DNA of 64,000 nt from Palsa-870 sp035937155. Its GTDB lineage: Bacteria; Chloroflexota; Dormibacteria; Dormibacterales; Dormibacteraceae. Below the pieces are notes generated by a model that did no database searches, had not been told where the DNA came from, and worked only from the letters and a program-made list of their open reading frames with translations. The translations under genes and the position numbers were made by a program. Of the stretch, positions 55,480 to 63,306 are shown piece after piece (the first letter of the stretch is position 1; the number at the start of each line of letters is the position of its first letter). The stretch is taken from the NCBI GenBank assembly GCA_035937155.1, contig DASYVJ010000089.1, forward strand, positions 1 to 64,000. Direction: 5' to 3'.

Positions 55480-56630
55480 GCGGAGCGCCGAGACTCCGCC
55501 CGCAGTCGCCCGTTCGGGTGCTGCCGCGTGGATTCGAGGAGGTCATGACTCGATTTGGCACCGCGGTTGTCCGGCAGGATGTGATCCCGCTGCCTCCGCT
55601 CGACCCGCACCCTGGCAACGTCGCGTACGTCGACACCGAGACCACCGGACTCAGCGGCGGCTCTGGCACGTTGGCATTCGTCGCGGCGATCGCACGTCCC
55701 ATCGACTGTGGGCTGCGCTTGGCGCAGATATTCCTTCCGCAACCAGGCATGGAGCCTGCGTTCCTGCATGCGCTCCGCGACGAGATCGGAGCGGCGGACG
55801 TGATCGCGACCTTCAATGGCGGGTCCTTTGACCTTCCCTTGCTGCGCACGCGTTGGGTGATGACTCGCATGCCAGGCGAGCTGACCGACTTGCCTCACGT
55901 CGACCTGCTGACACTCGTGCGCGCCCTTTACCGCCACCGTCTCGAAAGCTGCACGCTCCGCATGATCGAAGAGCGGGTTCTTGGCTACGAGCGCGACGAT
56001 CCCATCCCGAGCGCGCTTGTGCCGGACGCGTACTTCGACTACGTGCGCGCCGGGTCGCTTGAATTGCTGGAACCTGCGCTCGAGCACAACCGACTCGACG
56101 TGATCAGCCTCGTGCATCTTCACTCAAGACTCCTGCTGCGGCTGCAAGGCGAAGCTGACATGGATGCGGCCGACTGGCTGGCCCTGGGGCGTCATCGCTT
56201 TCGTCGCGGTGCCCGGGCGGACGGGTGGCGCGCACTGCGCAACGCGACCTCCCTTGCAACGGGAGAAGCCTCGGCAACAGCGGGACTCTTGATCTCCCGG
56301 CGCCTCCTGCGGCGCGGTTCGGTCTCAACTGCCGAGAGCCTGCTGGCCTGGTTGGAGTCGAGCGCCGCGGAAGACATCCGCGTCTCCATCGCCCGCGCGC
56401 GGCTTGTCGAGTGGCGGCGACGAGACCCTCACCAAGCCCTGAGCATCGTGGAGGACGCCCAGCGACGCATGCCCGACCTCGCGCCCGACCTCGAACACCG
56501 CCGGGCACGACTGCGGCGAAAGGCCGCGTCAGACCGCAGCCGGAACCGGAACCGCCGGCGCAGCAACAGCCGGAAAGGCCAGGTCCGGGAGGTTCAGCTC
56601 GAAGCTCCCATCGCGGACGGCTCGACCTAG
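55440..56630 (+). CDS. mrfB: MrfB-like exonuclease (YprB RNase H-like fold)
   Basis: A 396-residue protein from the GTG at 55440, overlapping mrfA by 40 bp. The RNase H-like domain has VDTETTGLSGGSGTLAF (acidic DxE near 48), ATFNGGSFDLPLLRTR (Asp near 125), HVDLLTLVRALYR and HNRLDVISLV (final Asp near 220), the DEDD-type metal ligands of YprB. A helical TPR-like region (about 240-360) and an Arg-rich tail follow. In Bacillus MrfB acts with MrfA on mitomycin lesions. Its last 102 bp overlap the convergent GGDEF gene. Confidence 0.9.
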   Translation: MPQVALRDRLTRLGGAPRLRPQSPVRVLPRGFEEVMTRFGTAVVRQDVIPLPPLDPHPGNVAYVDTETTGLSGGSGTLAFVAAIARPIDCGLRLAQIFLPQPGMEPAFLHALRDEIGAADVIATFNGGSFDLPLLRTRWVMTRMPGELTDLPHVDLLTLVRALYRHRLESCTLRMIEERVLGYERDDPIPSALVPDAYFDYVRAGSLELLEPALEHNRLDVISLVHLHSRLLLRLQGEADMDAADWLALGRHRFRRGARADGWRALRNATSLATGEASATAGLLISRRLLRRGSVSTAESLLAWLESSAAEDIRVSIARARLVEWRRRDPHQALSIVEDAQRRMPDLAPDLEHRRARLRRKAASDRSRNRNRRRSNSRKGQVREVQLEAPIADGST

Positions 56631-58715
56631 GGCATCCACAACAGCCGGATCGAACTCCGTGCCAGAGCCGGCAGCGACTAGCTCTTGGGCGGCTTTCGGT
56701 GTGGCCCGCACGCAAGCTCGACCCGCCGTCGAGGCCTCGAATCTCTCGGCGACGGCCAGGATGCGGGCGAGCATCGGGATGGCCGCTCCGGACACGCCAC
56801 CAGGTGTTTCGCCGGCGTCCCAACGGTCGTGGTGATGGCGTACCGCGGCTACCACCTCGAGCGGGAACTCTGCCTCGGCGACGATCTTCTCGCCCTCCTC
56901 TGCATGTCCGGCGGCCTCGAGGTTCTGCCCGTCGGCGGCCAGAGTCATGTGGCCGACGTCGTGCAGGAATGCGGCTGTGCGCAGGTTGTCGAGTTGATCA
57001 GACGTCAGGCTCGAGCGCCGGCCGATCGCCTCCGCGATTGACGCCACTCGGCTCGAATGGCCTTGCGTTACCGGGTTGCGATGGTCTACGGCGTGCGCCA
57101 CGGCCACCATCACCTGCGGGCCCGCCTCGGCCAGCATCGAAACCAGGCTGCCATCCGCCAGCTCGAGCTCTGTAACGAGCTGGGGAAAGGTGCACGCTCG
57201 GTCCTTGCCCTCCCGTTTCGCAAGGTAGAGGGCCTGATCGGCGGCCGCGATCAGCTCGCTGGAGGTAAACGCGTCCTCCGGGTATGACGCAACGCCGATG
57301 CTGAAGGTCAGATGTTGATCCGGAGTGGTCGACACCGCCGCCGCGTGCACCGCGTCCACGATTCGATAGGCGAGGCGCTGCGCACCGGTGGCATTGGTGT
57401 CCGCGACCATCACTGCGAGCTCGTCACCGCCGTAGCGCGCGACCATATCCTGCGCGCGGGCGGCCCCTTTAACGATGCGGGCTCCCATCTGGAGCACGAG
57501 GTCCCCGTGCTGGTGACCGAGCTCGTCGTTCACCGACTTGAAGTGGTCGAAGTCGATCAGCAGAAGTGAGACCGGGCTGCTCAGCCGGTCAGGCCGCGCA
57601 AATGCGGTCTCGAGCCTGCGTCGGAACTCCCTCATATTGACCAGGCCTGTCAGGCCGTCTGTCGTTGCCTCCTGTCGACTGCGCTGGTAGCGCAGAGCGT
57701 TGGCGAGAATTACAGCGGTGCCGCCCGAGAGCGCGTTCACCGCGAAGAGGTCCTGGTTGGTGAATGTGCCACCGGACTGGTTGAGGCAGAGGATCGCGGT
57801 GACACCCTCGCCCGAGGCGATCGGGACCACAAGGCCTTTGCTGTCTGCGGCGAAGACGGCTTCGCCTGTGCCCGCGGCCTGTGAGAGCTGGTGCTCGTCG
57901 ATCGGCTCATCCTCCGGGGCAGGAGTGGAGGTGCCGGTGCGGTTGGCGCTGGCAACCACGGTGAACCCCTCCTGCGAGGAAAGGATCATCCGGCCGCGCT
58001 CGGCACTCGTCATCTGGACCGCGTGATCTGTCAGCACCGTGAACACGTCCTTGATGTCGGTATTGCCCACAAGGGTCATGCTCAGCTCCCGGAGGGAGTC
58101 GGCCTGCGCCGCTCTTTCGACGGCGGAGCGCCGCTCGCGCTCCAGCTCGCGGGTCATGTACCCGGTCGTAAGAGCGACGACCAGGAACAGAAACATCTTG
58201 CCGATCGTGGCGTTGGGGTCGACATAGAAGTTCGATGGTGTAAAGCTGCCGCCCACAAACAGGTACAGGCCGGAGATGATCAGCGCCGAGACGAAGCTCG
58301 CCGTGGCGCCGAAACGAACTGCGTTGGTGATCACAACCAGGAACAGGGCAAGAAAGAATGGGCTGTTGAAACCTTGGGACAGGTAGACGAGGGTGGTCGC
58401 GAACAGGATGTCCAGCGCCATCGTCGAAAGGCTGAACTGCTTTCCCGGCTGATACCCCCGAGCCAGCAGTACGTTGATCCCGACGTTCATCGCACCCCAT
58501 CCAGCCAGAACGAGGTCGATCGTGACCTTCTCGTTCGCATCGGTATGCGGGTTTACGTTGTTCAGGACGCCGAGCACGATGAGGAACAGCCACCTGAAGA
58601 CCACCGCCACGCGTTCGCCGACCCGACGGCGGTCGGCATCGAAAGTGGCGTCGATGGCGAGGGCGCGAATGTCCTGCCAGCGCCTCGAAGGGGTGCCGCC
58701 GGGCTCTTTGTTCAT
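56529..58715 (-). CDS. Membrane GAF-GGDEF-HD protein (c-di-GMP turnover)
   Basis: A 728-residue protein from the ATG at 58715. About six helices occupy residues 35-195, a GAF-like domain about 215-360, and a GGDEF domain about 365-530. The active site reads ARYGGDELAV, with an I-site RxxD (RAQD) five residues before it, so diguanylate cyclase activity with product inhibition is likely. The C-terminal HD domain (about 555-690) has HSSRVASIAEAI, FLHDVGHMTL and HHHDRWDAGETPGG: related to HD-GYP, but HDxGK is HDVGH and GYP is replaced. Phosphodiesterase activity is therefore uncertain. Confidence 0.88.
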   Translation of the reverse strand: MNKEPGGTPSRRWQDIRALAIDATFDADRRRVGERVAVVFRWLFLIVLGVLNNVNPHTDANEKVTIDLVLAGWGAMNVGINVLLARGYQPGKQFSLSTMALDILFATTLVYLSQGFNSPFFLALFLVVITNAVRFGATASFVSALIISGLYLFVGGSFTPSNFYVDPNATIGKMFLFLVVALTTGYMTRELERERRSAVERAAQADSLRELSMTLVGNTDIKDVFTVLTDHAVQMTSAERGRMILSSQEGFTVVASANRTGTSTPAPEDEPIDEHQLSQAAGTGEAVFAADSKGLVVPIASGEGVTAILCLNQSGGTFTNQDLFAVNALSGGTAVILANALRYQRSRQEATTDGLTGLVNMREFRRRLETAFARPDRLSSPVSLLLIDFDHFKSVNDELGHQHGDLVLQMGARIVKGAARAQDMVARYGGDELAVMVADTNATGAQRLAYRIVDAVHAAAVSTTPDQHLTFSIGVASYPEDAFTSSELIAAADQALYLAKREGKDRACTFPQLVTELELADGSLVSMLAEAGPQVMVAVAHAVDHRNPVTQGHSSRVASIAEAIGRRSSLTSDQLDNLRTAAFLHDVGHMTLAADGQNLEAAGHAEEGEKIVAEAEFPLEVVAAVRHHHDRWDAGETPGGVSGAAIPMLARILAVAERFEASTAGRACVRATPKAAQELVAAGSGTEFDPAVVDALGRAVRDGSFELNLPDLAFPAVAAPAVPVPAAV

Positions 58716-58757
58716 GGTGTGGTGTCGACCCACTCCGTGAAGGGGGCTAATTATTCG

Positions 58758-58779
58758 CTGTTTTCGCGGCTGAAAACAG
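58758..58779. promoter_or_regulatory. Perfect inverted repeat upstream of the GGDEF gene
   Basis: CTGTTTTC and GAAAACAG, perfect 8-bp arms with a 6-base spacer, lie in the 140-bp divergent region between the GGDEF gene and the membrane protein at 58856. This suggests an operator for an unidentified dimeric regulator. Confidence 0.5.
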
Positions 58780-58855
58780 GCCTTATTTGCGATGGTGCAA
58801 TACAAATGGCGCATCTTGGGTCCGACCGATTGACCGTGGTCCATTATTTCCATCG

Positions 58856-59362
58856 GTGTCCGCCGAGCTGAAGTCACTAACTCGACTTTCCAAGCGCTTT
58901 TCGGCCGACGAGCTGTTCCTCTGGGTCGCGTGCGTGCTGACGGCGGCTGGGGGTGTGATAGCGCTGGTTGCGCCGGCCGGCGGCACCAACCGGCTCTCCG
59001 GGGTAGCACTTCCCTTCGCAGTTAGCGCCGGCGCCCAGGCGGCAAATGCGCTGATTCAGCGCCGGAGCGGTTGGTTGTCCGGGTTGCTCTACGCGGTGGC
59101 CGTGGTCGCCATCTTGTACGGAGTGCTTCTGGCGCTGTCCGTCCCTTTCCGACTGACCATCGAGGGCACCTGCCAACCTGCTCCAGCGGCGTGCCCGTTA
59201 GGTTTCGAAGTGCCTATCACGGCCGGCGAGAAGGTCGCCGAATACGCCGCGGTGATCGGTGGCTTTGTGGCCCTGCTGATCAACTTCGTTGCAGCCGAAC
59301 TGCGATTCCGGCCCCGGAGGAGTCGAACGCCAGTTCCCGCCAGGTCAGAGAAGTCGCTCTGA
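58856..59362 (+). CDS. Four-helix membrane protein of unknown function
   Basis: A 168-residue protein from the GTG at 58856. Hydrophobic segments lie at about 21-40, 46-62, 70-92 and 125-147. A short extracytoplasmic loop between the last two holds two Cys (EGTCQPAPAACPLG) that could form a disulfide. The C-terminus is basic. It is divergent from the GGDEF gene. The family is not recognised. Confidence 0.65.
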   Translation: MSAELKSLTRLSKRFSADELFLWVACVLTAAGGVIALVAPAGGTNRLSGVALPFAVSAGAQAANALIQRRSGWLSGLLYAVAVVAILYGVLLALSVPFRLTIEGTCQPAPAACPLGFEVPITAGEKVAEYAAVIGGFVALLINFVAAELRFRPRRSRTPVPARSEKSL

Positions 59363-59459
59363 TTCGTCGAGCAACCTTTTGAGTATCACGTACTGAATCG
59401 CTGTCAGTAGAGCTACCATTCACAGCGCTAATCACTCCGGGCGAGCCGCATCGTCGACC

Positions 59460-59500
59460 TTCCTTAAGTCAAATTGCCCACTTTCCTTAAGTCAAATTGC
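59460..59500. repeat. Tandem 18-bp direct repeats upstream of the Tad genes
   Basis: TTCCTTAAGTCAAATTGC occurs exactly at 59460-59477 and 59483-59500, a 23-bp period, with a partial third unit (TTCCTT) at 59506. The repeats are AT-rich in a GC-rich setting and lie 150 bp before the TadE-like gene. Identical boxes about two helical turns apart suggest an activator site. The rest of 59363-59648 shows no gene and no recognisable c-di-GMP riboswitch. Confidence 0.65.
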
Positions 59501-59648
59501 GACTTTCCTTCGAACCTCGCGACTGGTTGGTAACTCCAGCCGACCGGCTTGAGCGTGCATCTGCGCGTTCCGGATAGACGACCTCTTAGCAATAACCCGG
59601 GAGTCGGACCGTTGCTCTCTTCAGTTCCGGCAATTCTTGGAGGGATCG

Positions 59649-60221
59649 GTGATCGGACCTACTAACGAGCTCACGTGGGCGGCGCGGCAGCGGCATGGTC
59701 GCCGTGTTCGCAGCCAGCGCAGTCAGGCGCTGGTTGAGTTCGCCCTCGTGTCGCCGGTATTCCTCCTCGTCCTCTTCATGGCGATCGACATCAGCCGCCT
59801 GCTTTACACGTACACCGCCGTTTCCTCCGCGGCCCGTGATGGCGCGCGGACGGCCTCTCTGAGCGGTTCCATCTACACCGACTGCCAAATCATTCAGGAG
59901 GTCGAGCTCGTTGGCCAGGGCTTCCCCGTGAAGATGGACCCCAACTCTGTTGTCGGCAATTCGGATCCCAACAACCCCACCGGCCCGCTGCAGCCGACGA
60001 CTCCCCCGCCAAACGTCGCCTATGCCTACATCTGGCCGGCGGTAGCCACCGCGAACCCGCCCGACAGCAATTGCACGTCGACACAGCAGCGCGCGGTTTC
60101 GCCTTCGGTGAAGCACGTGGCCGTGGAGATCCAGTATCACTTCACGCCCTTACTGCCGATTGTCTCCAACTTCGCGGCGAACATCATCGTCAAGACAATT
60201 TCGGTGGTCACGACCGAGTGA
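59649..60221 (+). CDS. TadE-like pseudopilin/pilus assembly protein
   Basis: A 190-residue protein; the GTG at 59649 follows GGAGGG. A basic leader ends in RSQRSQALVEFALVSPVFLL, the TadE signature with Glu at +5 relative to the G/S-Q-A-L processing-type motif. One transmembrane helix spans about 32-52, followed by DISRLLYTYTAVSSAARDGA and an exported domain with one Pro-rich segment. The stop codon overlaps the ATG of the TadG-like gene by one base. It is the first gene of a three-gene envelope operon. Confidence 0.85.
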   Translation: MIGPTNELTWAARQRHGRRVRSQRSQALVEFALVSPVFLLVLFMAIDISRLLYTYTAVSSAARDGARTASLSGSIYTDCQIIQEVELVGQGFPVKMDPNSVVGNSDPNNPTGPLQPTTPPPNVAYAYIWPAVATANPPDSNCTSTQQRAVSPSVKHVAVEIQYHFTPLLPIVSNFAANIIVKTISVVTTE

Positions 60222-62686
60222 TGTGGTACGTCAGCTCCCGTAAGCGACAGAGTGGCCAACTGCTGCCGATCGCGGCGGCGGCGTTCCTCGTCATGTGCGC
60301 GCTAGCCGGCCTGGCGATCGACGCCAGCCGGGATTACCTGGACAAGCGCAACGTCCAAAACGCGGCTGACTTCGCGGTTCTGGCGGCGGCCAAGCAGATG
60401 TCGTTTTCGAGCAACCTGAACAGCGCGATCGCGGCGAATGCGCCCGCGGTCCATGCGGCGCACGACTACGCTGCGAACAACGGCTTTTTCACCATCTACA
60501 ACAACACCTGCGATTCGACGGCTGGAGGCGGCTTCACCACGAGCTGGTTCGATGTGGCCGGAGTTGCGTGCGGCGCCTCGGTTGGCTTCAACACCAAGGT
60601 CAGTGTCAACCAGCCGGCGGTCAACCTACCAGGATCTCCTGTGTCGGCGGCGTGTACAGGCGCAGCACAGTTCTCATGTGTCCAGGTGGTGATCACAAGT
60701 CGCATCGCCGAATTGTTCACGTCAGTCTTGGGTATCAATTTCGCGTACGTGACGGTGGGGGCCGCAGCTCAAGCTGCGCTTCCGAGCTCCTCTTTCGACG
60801 CCCCTCCGCCGAACGCGGTGACCATCTACCAGCCTCAAAGCGGCTGTAATCCCGGGCAGCAGCAGTGCTTCGACGAAACGAAGCCGGTCGGGCGCACGCA
60901 GCTTTCGTGCACCGGGGGCACCAACAACTGCCCGACCTTCTGGGTCAGGCCCGGCACCGCCCCCAAGATCTATGGCTATGACGGCTCGATCCTTACCCCT
61001 GCGGGTGACTACACCACGGTGCGGTCCAACGGCGACATGGTCTTCCAGGACCGGACCACCATCTGCGACCCGTACAACGGCGTGGCTTGCGCGGCCAACG
61101 TTGCGAGAGGGCTGGCGGGTTTCGCCGTGCCAGGTGGCACCAACCTTTATTGCTCGAAGTTCGGAGCAGGCGCTGTCAGCTTGACGCCGTGCACCACAAC
61201 AGGCCAAGCGTCTCTGAATGAGATCGACTCCAACCAGGCCGGTTGGTCCACACCGGGCTACTGGTACCCCACTGTAGACACCACCAAGCTCAAGTTCTGC
61301 GGCTCCCTCATCCTCAACGGACAGCCTATGTACGGCCCGTGTACGAACGCGCAAGAGCCGTATCTCATCGGTTCCGGTATCTACAGCTCCATTGTCATCA
61401 ACCACGGAAACTACGAGCTCGATTCAGGCCTGTACGACATCACCGGCAAAGCACCGGTCAACACCGCAACGGGCGGCGGGTATACCGCCAACGGGATCGA
61501 CCACAGCCAGGAAGGCGCCAGCGACTTCGACCTATGCACCGGCGGACTGCCCAACTCCTGTCCGACGCTTACTGCGGGAATCTGGATCGGACACGGCGGT
61601 GGGAACTACACGGCTTACTCCGGGCCTACGCCCGGCTCGTGCACCAACGGCGTGGCCGGTAGCGGTGGCGGCGGCGGTGACGTGACTGTCATCAGCGGCA
61701 GCGGCGTCGTCTTCCGGTTCGAGCCCAACTCCGGTGGCTTCGTCAGCACACACGAAGTCAAGGGTCTGACGCTCGCAGGAGCGGGCGTCGGCGCGCTGGC
61801 TTCCGTGAGCGGCACGCCCCTTCTGTTCGACATGGAGAACAGCTCCTGGATCCACCTGGACTCGTCGCAAGGCGGCTCCGGCGTCCCGCCCAACACGACC
61901 AGCGGCATCATCTACCAGGCTCCCCCGACGCGCGGCATCAACGGCGGCGGCGTCGAGTTCAACCCGAGCATGGCGGGCTTCAATGTCAGCGGAACAGAGT
62001 TGGCCGCGATCCAAGGCCAGATCCTCGCCTATAGCGTCACCGTCTTCGGCACCAGCGGCGGAACCATGGATTTCACCAGTGGCTATGGGGGCGGCTCCGT
62101 TCCGGGTATCGGGACAAGCGGTAGGAACGAGAACTCGATCATCACGAGCGTGAACCTCACGGCCGGTGCGCCAGGTTATTCGATCCTCACCGTGAACTAC
62201 GCGGACGAGTGGATGATGGACGCCTACGACATCTACGCGAAGATCAATAACGGAAGCCCGCAGTTCTTCTCCCAGGGCATCTGGACGACAGTGCCAGGTC
62301 CCGGCACCCCGCTGCCGCCTCCCGGCAACAACCCCGGCGACGCTAACCCGGCCTATCCAAGCTCGGGCACCCCAGGGGCGTATACGATCATTGGCGGTAC
62401 CGACTGGCGGTACACCATCCCGGGTGGCAACGGCGCCACCATCGAAGCGACTGGCAACTGGACGTGGGGCCACGAGAACACCATCCCCGGCGCACAAACC
62501 AACAACAACACCGCTCAGATGATCTACACCTTCCCGAACCCCGCCGGCAGCTACATCTCCGTCACTCTGTTCCTTCTGGACGGTGACCGCTGCGGTGACT
62601 ACGCATACGCCACCTACACCTTCAAGAGCACCGGTGGTCCGGGACCCGGCCAGCAGAGCATTGGCTCCGTGTCCCTCGTGCAGTAA
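60221..62686 (+). CDS. TadG-like protein with a very large exported domain
   Basis: An 821-residue protein. Residues 8-55 form the TadG-like N-terminus: RKRQSGQLLPIAAAAFLVMC then LAGLAIDASRDYLDKRNVQN and AADFAVLAAAKQM. The remaining 760 residues are predicted outside the cell: Gly/Asn/Ser/Thr-rich with about 20 Cys and many short strand-turn repeats (GIYSSIVINHGNYELDSGLY). Typical TadG proteins are 400-500 residues, so this resembles an anchored adhesin or surface-layer-like protein. The ATG shares one base with the preceding stop. No vWA (MIDAS) motif is seen. Confidence 0.78.
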   Translation: MWYVSSRKRQSGQLLPIAAAAFLVMCALAGLAIDASRDYLDKRNVQNAADFAVLAAAKQMSFSSNLNSAIAANAPAVHAAHDYAANNGFFTIYNNTCDSTAGGGFTTSWFDVAGVACGASVGFNTKVSVNQPAVNLPGSPVSAACTGAAQFSCVQVVITSRIAELFTSVLGINFAYVTVGAAAQAALPSSSFDAPPPNAVTIYQPQSGCNPGQQQCFDETKPVGRTQLSCTGGTNNCPTFWVRPGTAPKIYGYDGSILTPAGDYTTVRSNGDMVFQDRTTICDPYNGVACAANVARGLAGFAVPGGTNLYCSKFGAGAVSLTPCTTTGQASLNEIDSNQAGWSTPGYWYPTVDTTKLKFCGSLILNGQPMYGPCTNAQEPYLIGSGIYSSIVINHGNYELDSGLYDITGKAPVNTATGGGYTANGIDHSQEGASDFDLCTGGLPNSCPTLTAGIWIGHGGGNYTAYSGPTPGSCTNGVAGSGGGGGDVTVISGSGVVFRFEPNSGGFVSTHEVKGLTLAGAGVGALASVSGTPLLFDMENSSWIHLDSSQGGSGVPPNTTSGIIYQAPPTRGINGGGVEFNPSMAGFNVSGTELAAIQGQILAYSVTVFGTSGGTMDFTSGYGGGSVPGIGTSGRNENSIITSVNLTAGAPGYSILTVNYADEWMMDAYDIYAKINNGSPQFFSQGIWTTVPGPGTPLPPPGNNPGDANPAYPSSGTPGAYTIIGGTDWRYTIPGGNGATIEATGNWTWGHENTIPGAQTNNNTAQMIYTFPNPAGSYISVTLFLLDGDRCGDYAYATYTFKSTGGPGPGQQSIGSVSLVQ

Positions 62687-63276
62687 TGAAGGCGAAGCAA
62701 GCGAAGCGCCGGCGCGGAGAAAAAGTCCGCGAAAAGGGCCAGGCCCTTGTCGAGTTCGCTCTGTTCGCGCCGGTCCTTATCGCGTTTGTGCTTCTCACCG
62801 TGGACGTGGGCCGGGCCTACTGGGAGTCGATCGACGCCGCGGGCGCCGCCCGCGCGGGCGTTCGCATGGGTGTCATCTCCGATACGAGCGACATCGGCGG
62901 CGCAATTCGCGACGAACCCAACACCGGCATCCCGAACACCGCCGCGGCCTGGGGATCGGTAGGGCCGGGAACGGCGTGGGGTACGTGTACTACCGCCGCT
63001 GGTGTGTGCGGCGATCCGAATGGCTGCGCCAAGACCTCCTTCAGCGGTAACCAGATCGCCTGCTTTGCCGTCCGCACCTGCGTCCTGACCTCTGGAGACC
63101 TCGGCAGCTGCACTTCGTACAGTGCCTGGGGAGTGCGCCCGGTGAGTGGGGGTCATGGCCTGCAGGTTGTGGTAGTCGTCAAATTCTCCGCGGTGACGCC
63201 GGTCGCTGCGCAGATCATCAGCGGCGGCGTTCTGTACCTGACGCAGACCTCGCTTGGAGACGAGCTCTACTTCTAG
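62686..63276 (+). CDS. TadE-like pilus assembly protein (second copy)
   Basis: A 196-residue protein whose ATG overlaps the TadG-like stop by one base (TAATG). A basic leader is followed by KGQALVEFALFAPVLIAFVL, the TadE motif and transmembrane helix, and an exported domain containing seven Cys within about 70 residues (CTTAAGVCGDPNGC, CFAVRTC), probably disulfide-bonded. It differs from the first TadE-like protein mainly in this Cys-rich part, so the two are probably different minor subunits. Confidence 0.85.
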   Translation: MKAKQAKRRRGEKVREKGQALVEFALFAPVLIAFVLLTVDVGRAYWESIDAAGAARAGVRMGVISDTSDIGGAIRDEPNTGIPNTAAAWGSVGPGTAWGTCTTAAGVCGDPNGCAKTSFSGNQIACFAVRTCVLTSGDLGSCTSYSAWGVRPVSGGHGLQVVVVVKFSAVTPVAAQIISGGVLYLTQTSLGDELYF

Positions 63277-63306
63277 CCCTGGGGCGCCCTCCATCGAGCC
63301 CGGCTT

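Noticed and set aside
57891..58871. 326-codon frame opposite the GGDEF gene
   Set aside because: Composition is His/Asp/Arg-rich antisense of membrane and GAF coding sequence, with no motif.
59363..59648. c-di-GMP riboswitch before the Tad genes, near a GGDEF gene
   Set aside because: The GEMM core strings could not be found; only the tandem repeats are supported.
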